NCBI RefSeq assembly: GCF_002929275.1
Contig: NZ_PJIK01000013.1
Coordinates: 39,409 to 103,408, forward strand
Origin: Arthrobacter sp. ZGTC131
GTDB lineage: Bacteria; Actinomycetota; Actinomycetes; Actinomycetales; Micrococcaceae
Direction: 5' to 3'
DNA: 64,000 bases
Shown here: positions 8,068 to 16,374 of the stretch, piece by piece
Position numbering within the stretch: position 1 is the stretch's first letter
How the letters are laid out: each line of letters opens with the position of its first letter
Position numbers and translations under genes: made by a program
The notes under the pieces: generated by a model
The model's database searches: none
Seen by the model: only the letters and a program-made list of their open reading frames with translations
Told to the model about the DNA's origin: nothing

Positions 8068-9756
8068 CTACCGGGCCGTTGCCAGCGGCGTGTACTTGAA
8101 CGATTTCAGGGTGACCTTGCCGCTGGTGGTGGCTGCGCTGACCGTGTGCTGTCCCTCCCGGGGGAACACCAGCGAGGTCAGGGTCTGCTCCCCGCCGTTG
8201 ACGAACACCTCCACCGAGGAATAGTCCACGAAGACGGTCAGCTCCACGCTCCCCCGGCCCGGGGCGTTCGAGTTGGGCGGCGGGCTCTGCGCGGTTCGCC
8301 GGTCGGTGAAGACCGGGCCCAGCGCCTGCGCCCCGGGCACGACCGCGGCCCTGGACAGCGAGGCCGTGCCGTCCGCGAAGTTGTACCCGACTGTGGCGAA
8401 GTCCGCCGCGCCGCTGCCCAGCTTCAGCAGAGCCTCCGCACCGTCGTCGGCCTGCGTCCTTTCCAGGGTGACATCCAGCCGGTAGGCGCCGCTGCCGGGG
8501 GCCGGAAGGTCCCCGGCACCGCCGGGAGTGACGGGCCGGTTGTCCGCTGTCTTGGAGGTGCCTTCCAGGGCCGACATGGCGCCGGTGGGCGCCGAGACCA
8601 GGGAGGGCCTGCCCTGGACGGTCTTGAGGCGGATGTCCCGCACGATCGAGTTGGCGCCGCCCTGCCAGTCGGTGGTGGGTAGCTGGCGGGCGTAGGTCCA
8701 GTTGTTCATCCAGCCGATGGCGTGCCGGGACGCCGTCCGCTCGTTGTCCGGAAGCCGGGGATCATCCCAGGTGACGGCCGCGTAGAAGTCTGATCCGGCG
8801 TCGAGCCACTGATGTTTCTCGTCAGCCGGGGTGAAGGTGGTCCCGTCCCAGGTTCCGGTCCAGTAGGCCACGCCCGTGGTCCGCCCCTCCCCGGAGCCGT
8901 TGGCACTCGCGGCCAGGACCCAGGTGCGCTTGGCCGGGTCGCCGTCGAGATCCAGCTGGAAGAGATCCGGGCATTCGAGGATGCCGAGGCCCTTGCGCTC
9001 GAAGCCGGAAACATAGCGCCAGTCTTTCAGGTCGGGCGAGGTGTAAAGGCCGATTTTCTCGCCTTCGGCCAGCGCCATGACCCACTGGTCCCTGGCCTCG
9101 TCACGGATGATTTTCGGGTCGCGCCAGTGCTCCTTGCCCGGGTTGTCCATCACGGGATTCCGGTCATACGCCTTGAACGTGTAGCCCTTGTCCGTGGAGT
9201 AGAACAGGGACTGGCGCTGAATGCCCTGGTCCTGCTGCGTCATCACGGCCACTACGGCACCTTTGCCGAAGCCTGCCGTGTTGTCATGGTCCACCACGGC
9301 GCTGCCCGTTTCGATGTCGCCCAGGCCGTTCTTGAACTTCTCAATGGCCACGCCTTCGTCCTTCCAGTGCACCAAGTCGGTGCTGGTGACGTGGTACCAC
9401 TCCGTGCCGTTACCCTCCGGGTGGTCGGCGTTGTAGAGGTAGTAGTAGTGCCACACGCCGTCCAGCATGAACGGCCGCTGCGGATCGTTCATCCATTCCT
9501 TCGCGGGCGTCAGGTGGTAGGCGGGGCGGAACTGGGACGCCCCCTCGGGCCTGCTGAACGACTGCTGGGCGGGCGCGGGCGACGACTGGGCTGGCCCGGT
9601 CCTCTCCTGCTGGCCGGGCCAGCCGGCCAGGCCGACCGCCATGGCCACGGCCAGCACTGCCGTGAGGGCCGCCGCCACCGCAATCCAGGTGGCACGCGGG
9701 CCGAGCTTGCGTGGGGAAAACCGCTGCATGTCCGCCGATCGTTTTGGGAGTGGCAT
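8068..9756 (-). CDS. Glycoside hydrolase family 32 protein (levanase/inulinase/sucrase type), membrane-anchored
   Basis: 562 residues. A single hydrophobic segment (WIAVAAALTAVLAVAMAVGLAG) near the N-terminus is a signal peptide or anchor, and a Gln/Ser/Pro linker follows. The GH32 five-bladed propeller begins with HLTPAKEWMNDPQRP, whose Asp is the nucleophile; RDPK is the stabiliser motif and ECPDLF carries the acid/base Glu. Most relatives have Asn-Gly after the Pro, here Gln-Arg. The C-terminal beta-sandwich ends in DYSSVEVFVNGGEQTLTSLVFP, typical of the family. It should cleave beta-fructosides such as levan, inulin or sucrose outside the cell. The start is uncertain: ATG 9756 or ATG 9729 (MQRFSPRKL), neither with a strong ribosome site. 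It converges with the gene ending at 7982. Confidence 0.88.
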   Translation of the reverse strand: MPLPKRSADMQRFSPRKLGPRATWIAVAAALTAVLAVAMAVGLAGWPGQQERTGPAQSSPAPAQQSFSRPEGASQFRPAYHLTPAKEWMNDPQRPFMLDGVWHYYYLYNADHPEGNGTEWYHVTSTDLVHWKDEGVAIEKFKNGLGDIETGSAVVDHDNTAGFGKGAVVAVMTQQDQGIQRQSLFYSTDKGYTFKAYDRNPVMDNPGKEHWRDPKIIRDEARDQWVMALAEGEKIGLYTSPDLKDWRYVSGFERKGLGILECPDLFQLDLDGDPAKRTWVLAASANGSGEGRTTGVAYWTGTWDGTTFTPADEKHQWLDAGSDFYAAVTWDDPRLPDNERTASRHAIGWMNNWTYARQLPTTDWQGGANSIVRDIRLKTVQGRPSLVSAPTGAMSALEGTSKTADNRPVTPGGAGDLPAPGSGAYRLDVTLERTQADDGAEALLKLGSGAADFATVGYNFADGTASLSRAAVVPGAQALGPVFTDRRTAQSPPPNSNAPGRGSVELTVFVDYSSVEVFVNGGEQTLTSLVFPREGQHTVSAATTSGKVTLKSFKYTPLATAR

Positions 9757-9795
9757 CAATTTTAGCGCGGCGGAGCTGGCCCTTCCCGTTCCGGT

Positions 9796-10404
9796 TCAGG
9801 CGCCCGCCTGGCCGGCAGGGCGCTTCTTCTGTGGATACACAGTCTCGCCCCGCGCCAGCATCTCCACGAATCCCGCAATTTTCCGCTCACGTGTGGACGC
9901 CTGTTTCACCGAGTTGGTGCGGTAGATCAGGGCGTAGCGGTTGACGGACGTCAGGACGTCGAACATAGCCTGGGCCTCCGGGACGGCGGCGATCGCGGCG
10001 GCAAGATCGGCAGGGACTTCCGCTGACGCCTGCCCCGAATACGCTGCTTCCCAGCGGCCGTCCGCCTTGGCGGCGTCGACGGCGGCCCGGCCCGCCGCCG
10101 TCATCCTGCCGGCGGCTTCGAGGTTCTCGATGCGGTCCACGTTCCGTGCCGACCAGACACTCTTGGGCCCGCGGCGCGTCATCCGCTGGAGGGAACTGTC
10201 GTCGTCGCGCCGTTTGCCCTGGCCGTCGATCCAGCCGAAGCACAGCGCCTCCTGCAGGGCGGCTTCGTAGTCCAGCTCCGTGATGCGGCCGCCCTTCTTG
10301 TGCAGCACCAGCCACACGCCCGGACTGGTGTCATGGTTCTGCTCCAGCCACGTGCGCCATTCAGCAGCATCCCTGACCAGGAGTTCCTCGAGTTCAACAG
10401 CCAT
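9796..10404 (-). CDS. YdeI/OmdA family protein
   Basis: 202 residues. The sequence is the two-part pattern of the YdeI/OmpD-associated family: an N-terminal segment with WRTWLEQNHDTSPGVWLVLHKKGG and EALCFGWIDGQGKRRD, then the C-terminal OmdA region (AAIAAVPEAQAMFDVLTSVNRYALIYRTNSVKQASTRERKI). Members are small cytoplasmic proteins linked in some bacteria to cell-envelope stress or bacteriocin protection, without a known biochemical activity. The ATG is preceded by CAGAAT ending six bases upstream, so a leaderless transcript is likely. It lies just upstream of the GH32 gene on the same strand, but functional linkage is not evident. Confidence 0.8.
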   Translation of the reverse strand: MAVELEELLVRDAAEWRTWLEQNHDTSPGVWLVLHKKGGRITELDYEAALQEALCFGWIDGQGKRRDDDSSLQRMTRRGPKSVWSARNVDRIENLEAAGRMTAAGRAAVDAAKADGRWEAAYSGQASAEVPADLAAAIAAVPEAQAMFDVLTSVNRYALIYRTNSVKQASTRERKIAGFVEMLARGETVYPQKKRPAGQAGA

Positions 10405-10489
10405 GCGCCTATTCTGCCCCCGGTGCCACACGAATCAAGTCATGGCATTATGGCCATGTCTGCGCCGTTTCCGAATCCGAGGAGATCCC

Positions 10490-11230
10490 ATGCTGCGTGT
10501 CCGCCCCATTCACTTCACTTCCCGGATGGAACCGTGGGAACGGCTCCTCACCGACCTGGGCTTGGCCAAAGCCACGGATGACGGCTCCTGGCGTGAGTTC
10601 GACGCCGGTTCGGGCCGGCTGGCGCTCCATCAGGCCGAGGCCGGCGCGGCGGAGGACGGCAGCACGGTCTTCGGCGTCGAAGTGGGCGACCTGGAGGAAT
10701 TTGCCCGCCGAACGAATGAGGCCAGTGCTGAAACAGGCACCGCACCCGCCGAGCTCGTCCGGGCGGACCACGGCGATTCCTGCCGGATCATGGGGGCGGA
10801 CGGGTTCAGCTTCTTCGCGGACAAAGCCGCCCACGGCGCCAACGGCGCGGACGCTGATCCGGCGCTCGCCGTCGTCGAAGTCTGGTTCACGGAGGACGCT
10901 GCCGCAGCCGCCAACACGCTGCGGAGCATCGGCGCCCGGTTCCGCCCCGTCCCCGACGACGACGAAACTGCCGACTTCACCGCGAAAAACGGCGGGGTAC
11001 TGATGGTGCGCGTCGGTTCCGGCCCTGCGCGGTCCGGCCTGGGCTTCGAGTACGACGGCGACCTGGACACCTTGCGGGACCGCCTTGCCGCCGCGGGCCA
11101 CGACGTCAGCATGACCGAGGAAGCCTTCGGGCGCACGCTGCATGTGGCCAACCCGGACGTCGCCGGCGAACCCGCTTCGGGTTCCCACGTGCCGCCCACG
11201 CTCTGGGTGTCAGCCAGGCGTCCGGCGTAG
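10490..11230 (+). CDS. VOC (glyoxalase/bleomycin resistance fold) family protein
   Basis: 246 residues from the ATG at 10490, which has GAGGAGA as ribosome site; the frame is open further upstream but without a better start. Two degenerate vicinal-oxygen-chelate repeats are visible. The N-terminal one is [23 protein letters not shown]... with [14 protein letters not shown]. The second contains [24 protein letters not shown] and [23 protein letters not shown]. Metal-ligand residues are not obvious, so it may be a binding protein rather than an enzyme. No neighbour suggests a substrate. Confidence 0.75.
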   Translation: MLRVRPIHFTSRMEPWERLLTDLGLAKATDDGSWREFDAGSGRLALHQAEAGAAEDGSTVFGVEVGDLEEFARRTNEASAETGTAPAELVRADHGDSCRIMGADGFSFFADKAAHGANGADADPALAVVEVWFTEDAAAAANTLRSIGARFRPVPDDDETADFTAKNGGVLMVRVGSGPARSGLGFEYDGDLDTLRDRLAAAGHDVSMTEEAFGRTLHVANPDVAGEPASGSHVPPTLWVSARRPA

Positions 11231-11291
11231 CCGGCTGCAGGTCAGTCAGCATCACGCCGTTGCAGAGCCGGCTGACCACTTCGGTGTGCAT

Positions 11292-11445
11292 GGCCAGGCC
11301 GATATCCGGACCCAGGGCGGCGTGTCCCGCATGTCCGATCCGGACATGATCGACAAGATCATCGACGCCGTCTCCGTCCCGGTCATTGACGCCGCCCTGA
11401 GCATCTCCGCCATGCCGCGCTTGACGCGGCTGCTGCCTGCTAGGG
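11292..11445. pseudogene. Scrambled remnant of pdxS (pyridoxal 5'-phosphate synthase subunit), two pieces in opposite orientation
   Basis: On the + strand, 11292-11385 reads [19 protein letters not shown] followed by [12 protein letters not shown], which is the PdxS core ([26 protein letters not shown]). Directly after it, on the - strand at about 11445-11387, the DNA reads [12 protein letters not shown] and then, one base out of frame, the GGV part of the PdxS N-terminus. The N-terminal piece therefore lies inverted and 3' of the core piece, and nothing of the last ~200 residues is present. There is no complete gene here. Flanking DNA at 11231-11291 and 11446-11724 shows no convincing gene. 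Confidence 0.65.
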
Positions 11446-11724
11446 GTGGAACCTGCGGACCAAGTTGAATCTTTCACCTTGGGAGGACGGTCTCTGTATC
11501 GGGGCCGCTGGGCCGGCTGTATGGCACGAAGAGCGTTGCAGCTGCGTATTACCCTGGAACCTGCGTGACGCGCTTTCGCGTGCGTTACGAGGTGGATGAG
11601 ACAACGGAGGTCTGGCATCCGAGAGCTGGCAAGCGTAGCGTCGATCTGAGAATTGGTGGTGACGGCGGCAGCCTGACCTTCAGGGTCCATGGCACGCTGG
11701 TGCGGGTTTCTTGAGGGGGCCGGG

Positions 11725-13881
11725 ATGGCTGGATGGAATGCCGACACCGGGGCCGGACCGTTGGGGGCCGGGTCGGTCACCTTGGTCGAGGGGTCGTCTT
11801 TCTGCATCTCCTTGCCGAACGGGGATATCCATCCCGAACATCCACATGGATTTTTCTTCCAGGACACGCGGATGCTGTCCGGCTGGAGCCTCACCGTCAA
11901 TGATCGGCCGCTCGAGCCGCTGACCGCACAGACCCAGGAACCCTACCGGGCGCTGTTTGCCGGACGCGTTCCCCGCTCGGACGGGTACGCCGATAGCCCA
12001 CTGATCGTGGAGCGGCTTCGCGAAGTGGGTGCCGGGATACAGGAGCAGATCACCGTCCGCAATTACTCCCCGCAACCGGCCGAATGCCTGATCTCCCTGA
12101 GGATTGAGGCGGATTTTGCGGATCTTTTCGAGGTCAAGGATGCCCGGATCCAGCGGCGCTGGGACGAAACCCGCCACGCGGACGGCGATGCGCTGACCAT
12201 CCGGGCTGTCTGGCAGGATGTCCGAAAGGGCGTGGTTGTGCAGGCCCCTGGAGCAGACGTTGTGCCGGAGGCCATCACGTACCGCGTTTCCGTCGAAGCC
12301 CACGGCCAGTGGAGCTCTGTCCTCACGGTAATGCCAAGCGCTGAGGGTGTCAGTCCCGAGGACTTATTTGCCCGTGCTGACGGGGAAGGAATGTCCCCGC
12401 GGGACCGGCGCCGGCAGGAATGGGTGGCCAAGATCCCGGTGCTGCACATGGGAAACCGCTCCATCGAACGGACTTTGCGGCGCAGCTATGACGACTTGGG
12501 TGCCCTCCGCATCGAGGATCCGAACCATCCGGACCGCGTGGTCGTGGCCGCGGGCGCTCCCTGGTTCATGACCCTGTTCGGGCGCGACTCGCTGTGGGCC
12601 TCGGAAATGGCCATGCCGGTAGACCCCTCTCTGGCCTTGGGTACGCTGCAGACACTGGCAGACCGCCAGGGCGCCGTGGTGGACCCTGTGAGCGAGGAGG
12701 AACCGGGCAAAATCCTGCACGAGGTCAGGCTGGATGTTTCCAGCGGGCTATCCCTGGGAGGAAAGTCCACCTACTACGGCAGCGTCGACGCCACCCCGCT
12801 GTTCGTGCTGGTGCTCGGATCGGTCAGCCGCTGGGGATTCGCCGCGGACGCTATCGCCGCCCTGCTGCCGCACGCGGACCGCGCCCTGGAGTGGATACGT
12901 GATTACGGGGACAAGGACGGCGACGGGTTCGTCGAGTATGAGCGCCTCAACGACCGGGGGCTGATCAATCAGGGCTGGAAGGACTCCTGGGACGGGATCA
13001 ACTTTGCCGACGGCCGCCTGGCCGAGCCGCCCATCGCGTTGTGCGAGGTGCAGGCGTATGTCTATGACGCTTACATGGCGCGCTCATGGATGGCGTACGA
13101 CGCCGGCGACGTGGCTTTGGCGCGCGATTTCGCCGACCAGGCAGCGCGGTTGAAGAAACGTTTCAACGAACAATTCTGGATGCCGGACCGCGGGTACTAC
13201 GCCATCGCGCTGGACCGCGACAAGCGCCCCGTCGATGCCTGCGCGTCCAACATGGGCCACTGCCTGTGGACAGGTCTGGTGGATGAGGATAAGGCCGGGC
13301 AGGTGGCCGAGCGCCTCATGTCCCCGGAGATGTTCAGCGGCTGGGGAGTGCGGACCCTCGCGAGCGACATGGGCGCCTACAATCCCGCGAGCTACCACAA
13401 CGGATCGGTGTGGCCCCATGACAATGCTGTCATCGTGGCCGGTCTGATGCGCTATGGTTTTGTGGCGGAGGCGCAGCGGATCTCCACGGCCCTGCTGGAG
13501 GCAGCCGAGTATTCGGGCGGCCGGCTCCCGGAGCTGTTTTGCGGCTTCGGCCGGGACCAGTTTCCCGAGCCTGTCCCCTATCCGACGGCGTGTTCACCCC
13601 AGGCCTGGGCAGCGACCACACCGATCCTGCTGGTGACGAGCCTGATGCGCTATGACACCCACGTTTCCCGCGGAGGCTTCTGGATGGATCCCGTGCTCCC
13701 GGAGTCCTACGGCGATCTGCATATCACCAACGCGCCGATGGCCGGCGGCCGGATCACCATCGACATTGCCAACTCCGTCCCGTCCGTCCAGGGCCTGCCG
13801 GAAGGGATGGTGTTCCACCGCGGGCACCGGCCGTGGCTGACAGAACTCGTGGAGCAGGCCGGCCGGCGCGAAAAGGCTTAG
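11725..13881 (+). CDS. Amylo-alpha-1,6-glucosidase-like glycosidase (long paralogue A)
   Basis: 718 residues from ATG 11725 with a GAGGGGG ribosome site. The N-terminal GDE_N_bis-type domain (SVTLVEGSSFCIS, FFFQDTRMLSGWSLTVN) spans roughly 1-260. The (alpha/alpha)6 catalytic domain follows, with APWFMTLFGRDSLWASEM, SEEEPGKILHEVR, DKDGDGFVEYERL, NQGWKDSWDGINF, ASNMGHCLWTGL and YHNGSVWPHDNA. It lacks a signal peptide, so it acts inside the cell, probably removing alpha-glucosyl units from a branched oligosaccharide or glucoside. The near-duplicate at 14164-16323 faces it, giving a long inverted repeat with a ~280-bp centre. That centre (13882-14163) has only a weak CAGCCCG/CGGGCTG hairpin at 13966-13987. 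Confidence 0.82.
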   Translation: MAGWNADTGAGPLGAGSVTLVEGSSFCISLPNGDIHPEHPHGFFFQDTRMLSGWSLTVNDRPLEPLTAQTQEPYRALFAGRVPRSDGYADSPLIVERLREVGAGIQEQITVRNYSPQPAECLISLRIEADFADLFEVKDARIQRRWDETRHADGDALTIRAVWQDVRKGVVVQAPGADVVPEAITYRVSVEAHGQWSSVLTVMPSAEGVSPEDLFARADGEGMSPRDRRRQEWVAKIPVLHMGNRSIERTLRRSYDDLGALRIEDPNHPDRVVVAAGAPWFMTLFGRDSLWASEMAMPVDPSLALGTLQTLADRQGAVVDPVSEEEPGKILHEVRLDVSSGLSLGGKSTYYGSVDATPLFVLVLGSVSRWGFAADAIAALLPHADRALEWIRDYGDKDGDGFVEYERLNDRGLINQGWKDSWDGINFADGRLAEPPIALCEVQAYVYDAYMARSWMAYDAGDVALARDFADQAARLKKRFNEQFWMPDRGYYAIALDRDKRPVDACASNMGHCLWTGLVDEDKAGQVAERLMSPEMFSGWGVRTLASDMGAYNPASYHNGSVWPHDNAVIVAGLMRYGFVAEAQRISTALLEAAEYSGGRLPELFCGFGRDQFPEPVPYPTACSPQAWAATTPILLVTSLMRYDTHVSRGGFWMDPVLPESYGDLHITNAPMAGGRITIDIANSVPSVQGLPEGMVFHRGHRPWLTELVEQAGRREKA

Positions 13882-14163
13882 CGCACCCGCCGGGCTGAGG
13901 ACCGCCCCGAATCGCCGTCGACACCGTCGAACCGGCGGCAGTCCCCGCGGCTTGCCGGCTGCGACCAGCCCGCTCATCTCCGGGCTGGAGCCGCCACGCT
14001 TATGGTCCCTCACCTCCACGTCCTTTTATGAGCGCTACGACGCCTGATTCCTACCGATGACGGCCGCTGATAGCCACGGTTACGTCGTCTTTGGGCCGGC
14101 TCTGCCACAAGGTGGCCGGCGAAAGGTCCGTTTTGGGCGTTCAGAAGGACAGAAGACCAGGAG

Positions 14164-16323
14164 CTAAGCCTCTCGGTGTAAGCCGGCTTGCTCCACCAGT
14201 TCTGTCAAGTAAGGCCGTTGCCCCGGACGCAATTTAATTCCTTCTGGCAGCCCTTGAACAGAGGGGACGGAGTTGGCTATGTCGATGGTGATCCGGCCCC
14301 CAGCCACAGGGGCGTTGCTGATGTGCAGGTCGCCGTAAGACTCGGGCAGTACTGGATCCACCCATAGCCCGCCGAGGGAAACATGGGTGTCGTACCGCAT
14401 CAGATTCGTCACCAGCCGGATGGGTGTGGTGGCCGCCCACGCCTGGGGCGAGCAGGCCGTCGGGTAGGGTACAGGCTCGGCAATCTGGTCCCGGCTGAAA
14501 CCGCAGAACAGCTCCGGCAGGCGACCGTCGGAGAAATCAGCCGCCTCCAGCATGGCCGTGGAGATCCGCTGTGCCTCAGCTATGAAGCCGTACCGTAGCA
14601 GGCCGCTTGCGATGAGCGCATTGTCGTGTGGCCAGACCGAGCCGTTGTGGTAGCTGGCGGGGTTGTAGGCGCCCATGTCGCTCGCGAGGGTCCGCACGCC
14701 CCAGCCGCTGAACATCTCCGGAGACATCAGCCGTTCCACGACAAGCGGTGCCTTGTCCTCGTCGAGGAGGCCGTAGACCAGGCAGTGGCCCATGTTGGAG
14801 GCACAGGCGTCGACCTGACGCTTCTTGCTGTCCAATGCGATCGCGTAGTACCCGCGGTCAGGCATCCAGAATTGTTCGTTGAAACGTTTCTTCAACAGCG
14901 CTGCCTGGTCGGCGAAATCGCGCGCCAAAGCCAAGTCACCGGCGTCGTACGCCATCCATGCGCGCGCCGTGTACGCCGCATAAACGTAGCCTTGCACCTC
15001 GCAAAGCGCGATGGGGGGCTCGGCCAGGCGGCCGTCGGCGTAGTTGATTCCGTCCCAGGAGTCCTTCCAGCCCTGATTGACGAGCCCCCGGTCGTTGAGG
15101 CGCTCATATTCGACGAACCCGTCGCCGTCCTTGTCTCCGTAATCCCTGATCCACTCCAGCGCTCGGTCGGCGTGCGGCAGCAGGGCTGCGATGGTGTCCT
15201 TGGCGAATCCCCAGCGGCTAACCGATCCAAGCGCCAGCACGAACAGCGGAGTCGCATCCACGCTGCCGTAATAGATGGATTTTCCGCCTAGCGCCAAGCC
15301 ACTGGAGACATCGAGCCGGACTTCGTGCAGGATTTTGCCGGGCTCCTCCTCGCTCATGGGATCCACCACGCTGCCTTGGCGGTCCGCCAACGTCTGCAGC
15401 GTACCCAAGGCCAGGGAGGGGTCCACCGGCAACGCCATTTCCGAGGCCAACAGCGAGTCGCGGCCGAACAGGGTCATGAACCAGGGCGCCCCGGCAGCCA
15501 CCACAATGCGCTCGGGATGATTCGGGTCCTCGATGCGAAGGGCACCCAGATCGTCGTAGCTCCGCCGCAGAGTCCTTTCGATGGACCGGTTTCCCATGTG
15601 CAGCACAGGAATCTTCGCAACCCATTCCTGCCGGCGCCGGTCCATGGGAGACAATCCATCCTCATCCACATTATCGAACGACGGCGGGGGCGGACTTGCC
15701 GTTTCGTCGCTGGGCACGGCGGTGAGGAGCGTGCTCCACTGAGTGTGCGGCGCGATGGAGAGACGGTAGGAAAGGCCTTCCGGTGTGACGGCGGCACCGG
15801 GAGCCTGGACAAGAATGCTCTTCCGGATATCCTGCCAGGCACCCCTAATGGTCAGTGAATCACCGTCAACGTCCCGGGATTCATCCCAGCGCCGCTGGAT
15901 CCGCGCCTCCTTGACTTCGAAGAGATCGGCGAAATCCGCCCCGATGCTCACATATATGACGCATTCGGCCGGGTCCACGGAGTAATTGCGGATAGTGACC
16001 TGCTCCTGGATGCCGGCGCCCACCTCACGCAGGCGCTCCACGATCAGCGGGCTGTCAGCGTACCCGTCAGAACGAGGGACGCGCCCCACAAACAGCGCCC
16101 GGTACGGCTCCTTCATCTCGGCTGCCAGGGCCTCAAGCGGCTGGCCGTTAACGGTCAGGTTCCAGCCGGACAATATCCGCGTGTCCTGAAAGAAGACCCC
16201 ATGGGGGTGTTCGGGATGAATATCCCCATTGGGCAATGAGATACAGAAGGAGGATCCCTCTACCAGGGTGACCGTCCCGGCCCCTAACGGGCCGGCCGCT
16301 GTGTCAGCGTTCCATCCAGCCAT
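14164..16323 (-). CDS. Amylo-alpha-1,6-glucosidase-like glycosidase (long paralogue B)
   Basis: 719 residues from ATG 16323, with GGAGG about seven bases upstream; a TTG six codons earlier would place the ribosome site inside the gene. By eye roughly four of five residues match paralogue A over the full length. The difference is concentrated around residues 225-250, where this copy has a Pro-rich stretch (TASPPPPSFDNVDEDG). All barrel landmarks are kept: LFGRDSLLASEM, NQGWKDSWDGINY, ASNMGHCLVYGLLDEDK, YHNGSVWPHDNA. It lies 51 bp downstream of the MHS transporter gene on the same strand, so import of a sugar or glucoside followed by cleavage is a reasonable inference. Third-position GC looks somewhat lower than in paralogue A. 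Confidence 0.82.
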   Translation of the reverse strand: MAGWNADTAAGPLGAGTVTLVEGSSFCISLPNGDIHPEHPHGVFFQDTRILSGWNLTVNGQPLEALAAEMKEPYRALFVGRVPRSDGYADSPLIVERLREVGAGIQEQVTIRNYSVDPAECVIYVSIGADFADLFEVKEARIQRRWDESRDVDGDSLTIRGAWQDIRKSILVQAPGAAVTPEGLSYRLSIAPHTQWSTLLTAVPSDETASPPPPSFDNVDEDGLSPMDRRRQEWVAKIPVLHMGNRSIERTLRRSYDDLGALRIEDPNHPERIVVAAGAPWFMTLFGRDSLLASEMALPVDPSLALGTLQTLADRQGSVVDPMSEEEPGKILHEVRLDVSSGLALGGKSIYYGSVDATPLFVLALGSVSRWGFAKDTIAALLPHADRALEWIRDYGDKDGDGFVEYERLNDRGLVNQGWKDSWDGINYADGRLAEPPIALCEVQGYVYAAYTARAWMAYDAGDLALARDFADQAALLKKRFNEQFWMPDRGYYAIALDSKKRQVDACASNMGHCLVYGLLDEDKAPLVVERLMSPEMFSGWGVRTLASDMGAYNPASYHNGSVWPHDNALIASGLLRYGFIAEAQRISTAMLEAADFSDGRLPELFCGFSRDQIAEPVPYPTACSPQAWAATTPIRLVTNLMRYDTHVSLGGLWVDPVLPESYGDLHISNAPVAGGRITIDIANSVPSVQGLPEGIKLRPGQRPYLTELVEQAGLHREA

Positions 16324-16374
16324 CCCCGGTTCCTCCAACAAATTTGACCGCAGGTTTGAAAGGTGAGGGTTTAG

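Noticed and set aside
11142-11468. A 108-codon + strand open frame as an intact gene
   Set aside because: It overlaps the VOC gene; only its middle is PdxS-like and the rest is unrelated. Treated as part of a pdxS remnant.
13882-14163. A gene or clear terminator between the convergent glucosidases
   Set aside because: Only a weak seven-base stem without a T-run is present, and no coding pattern.
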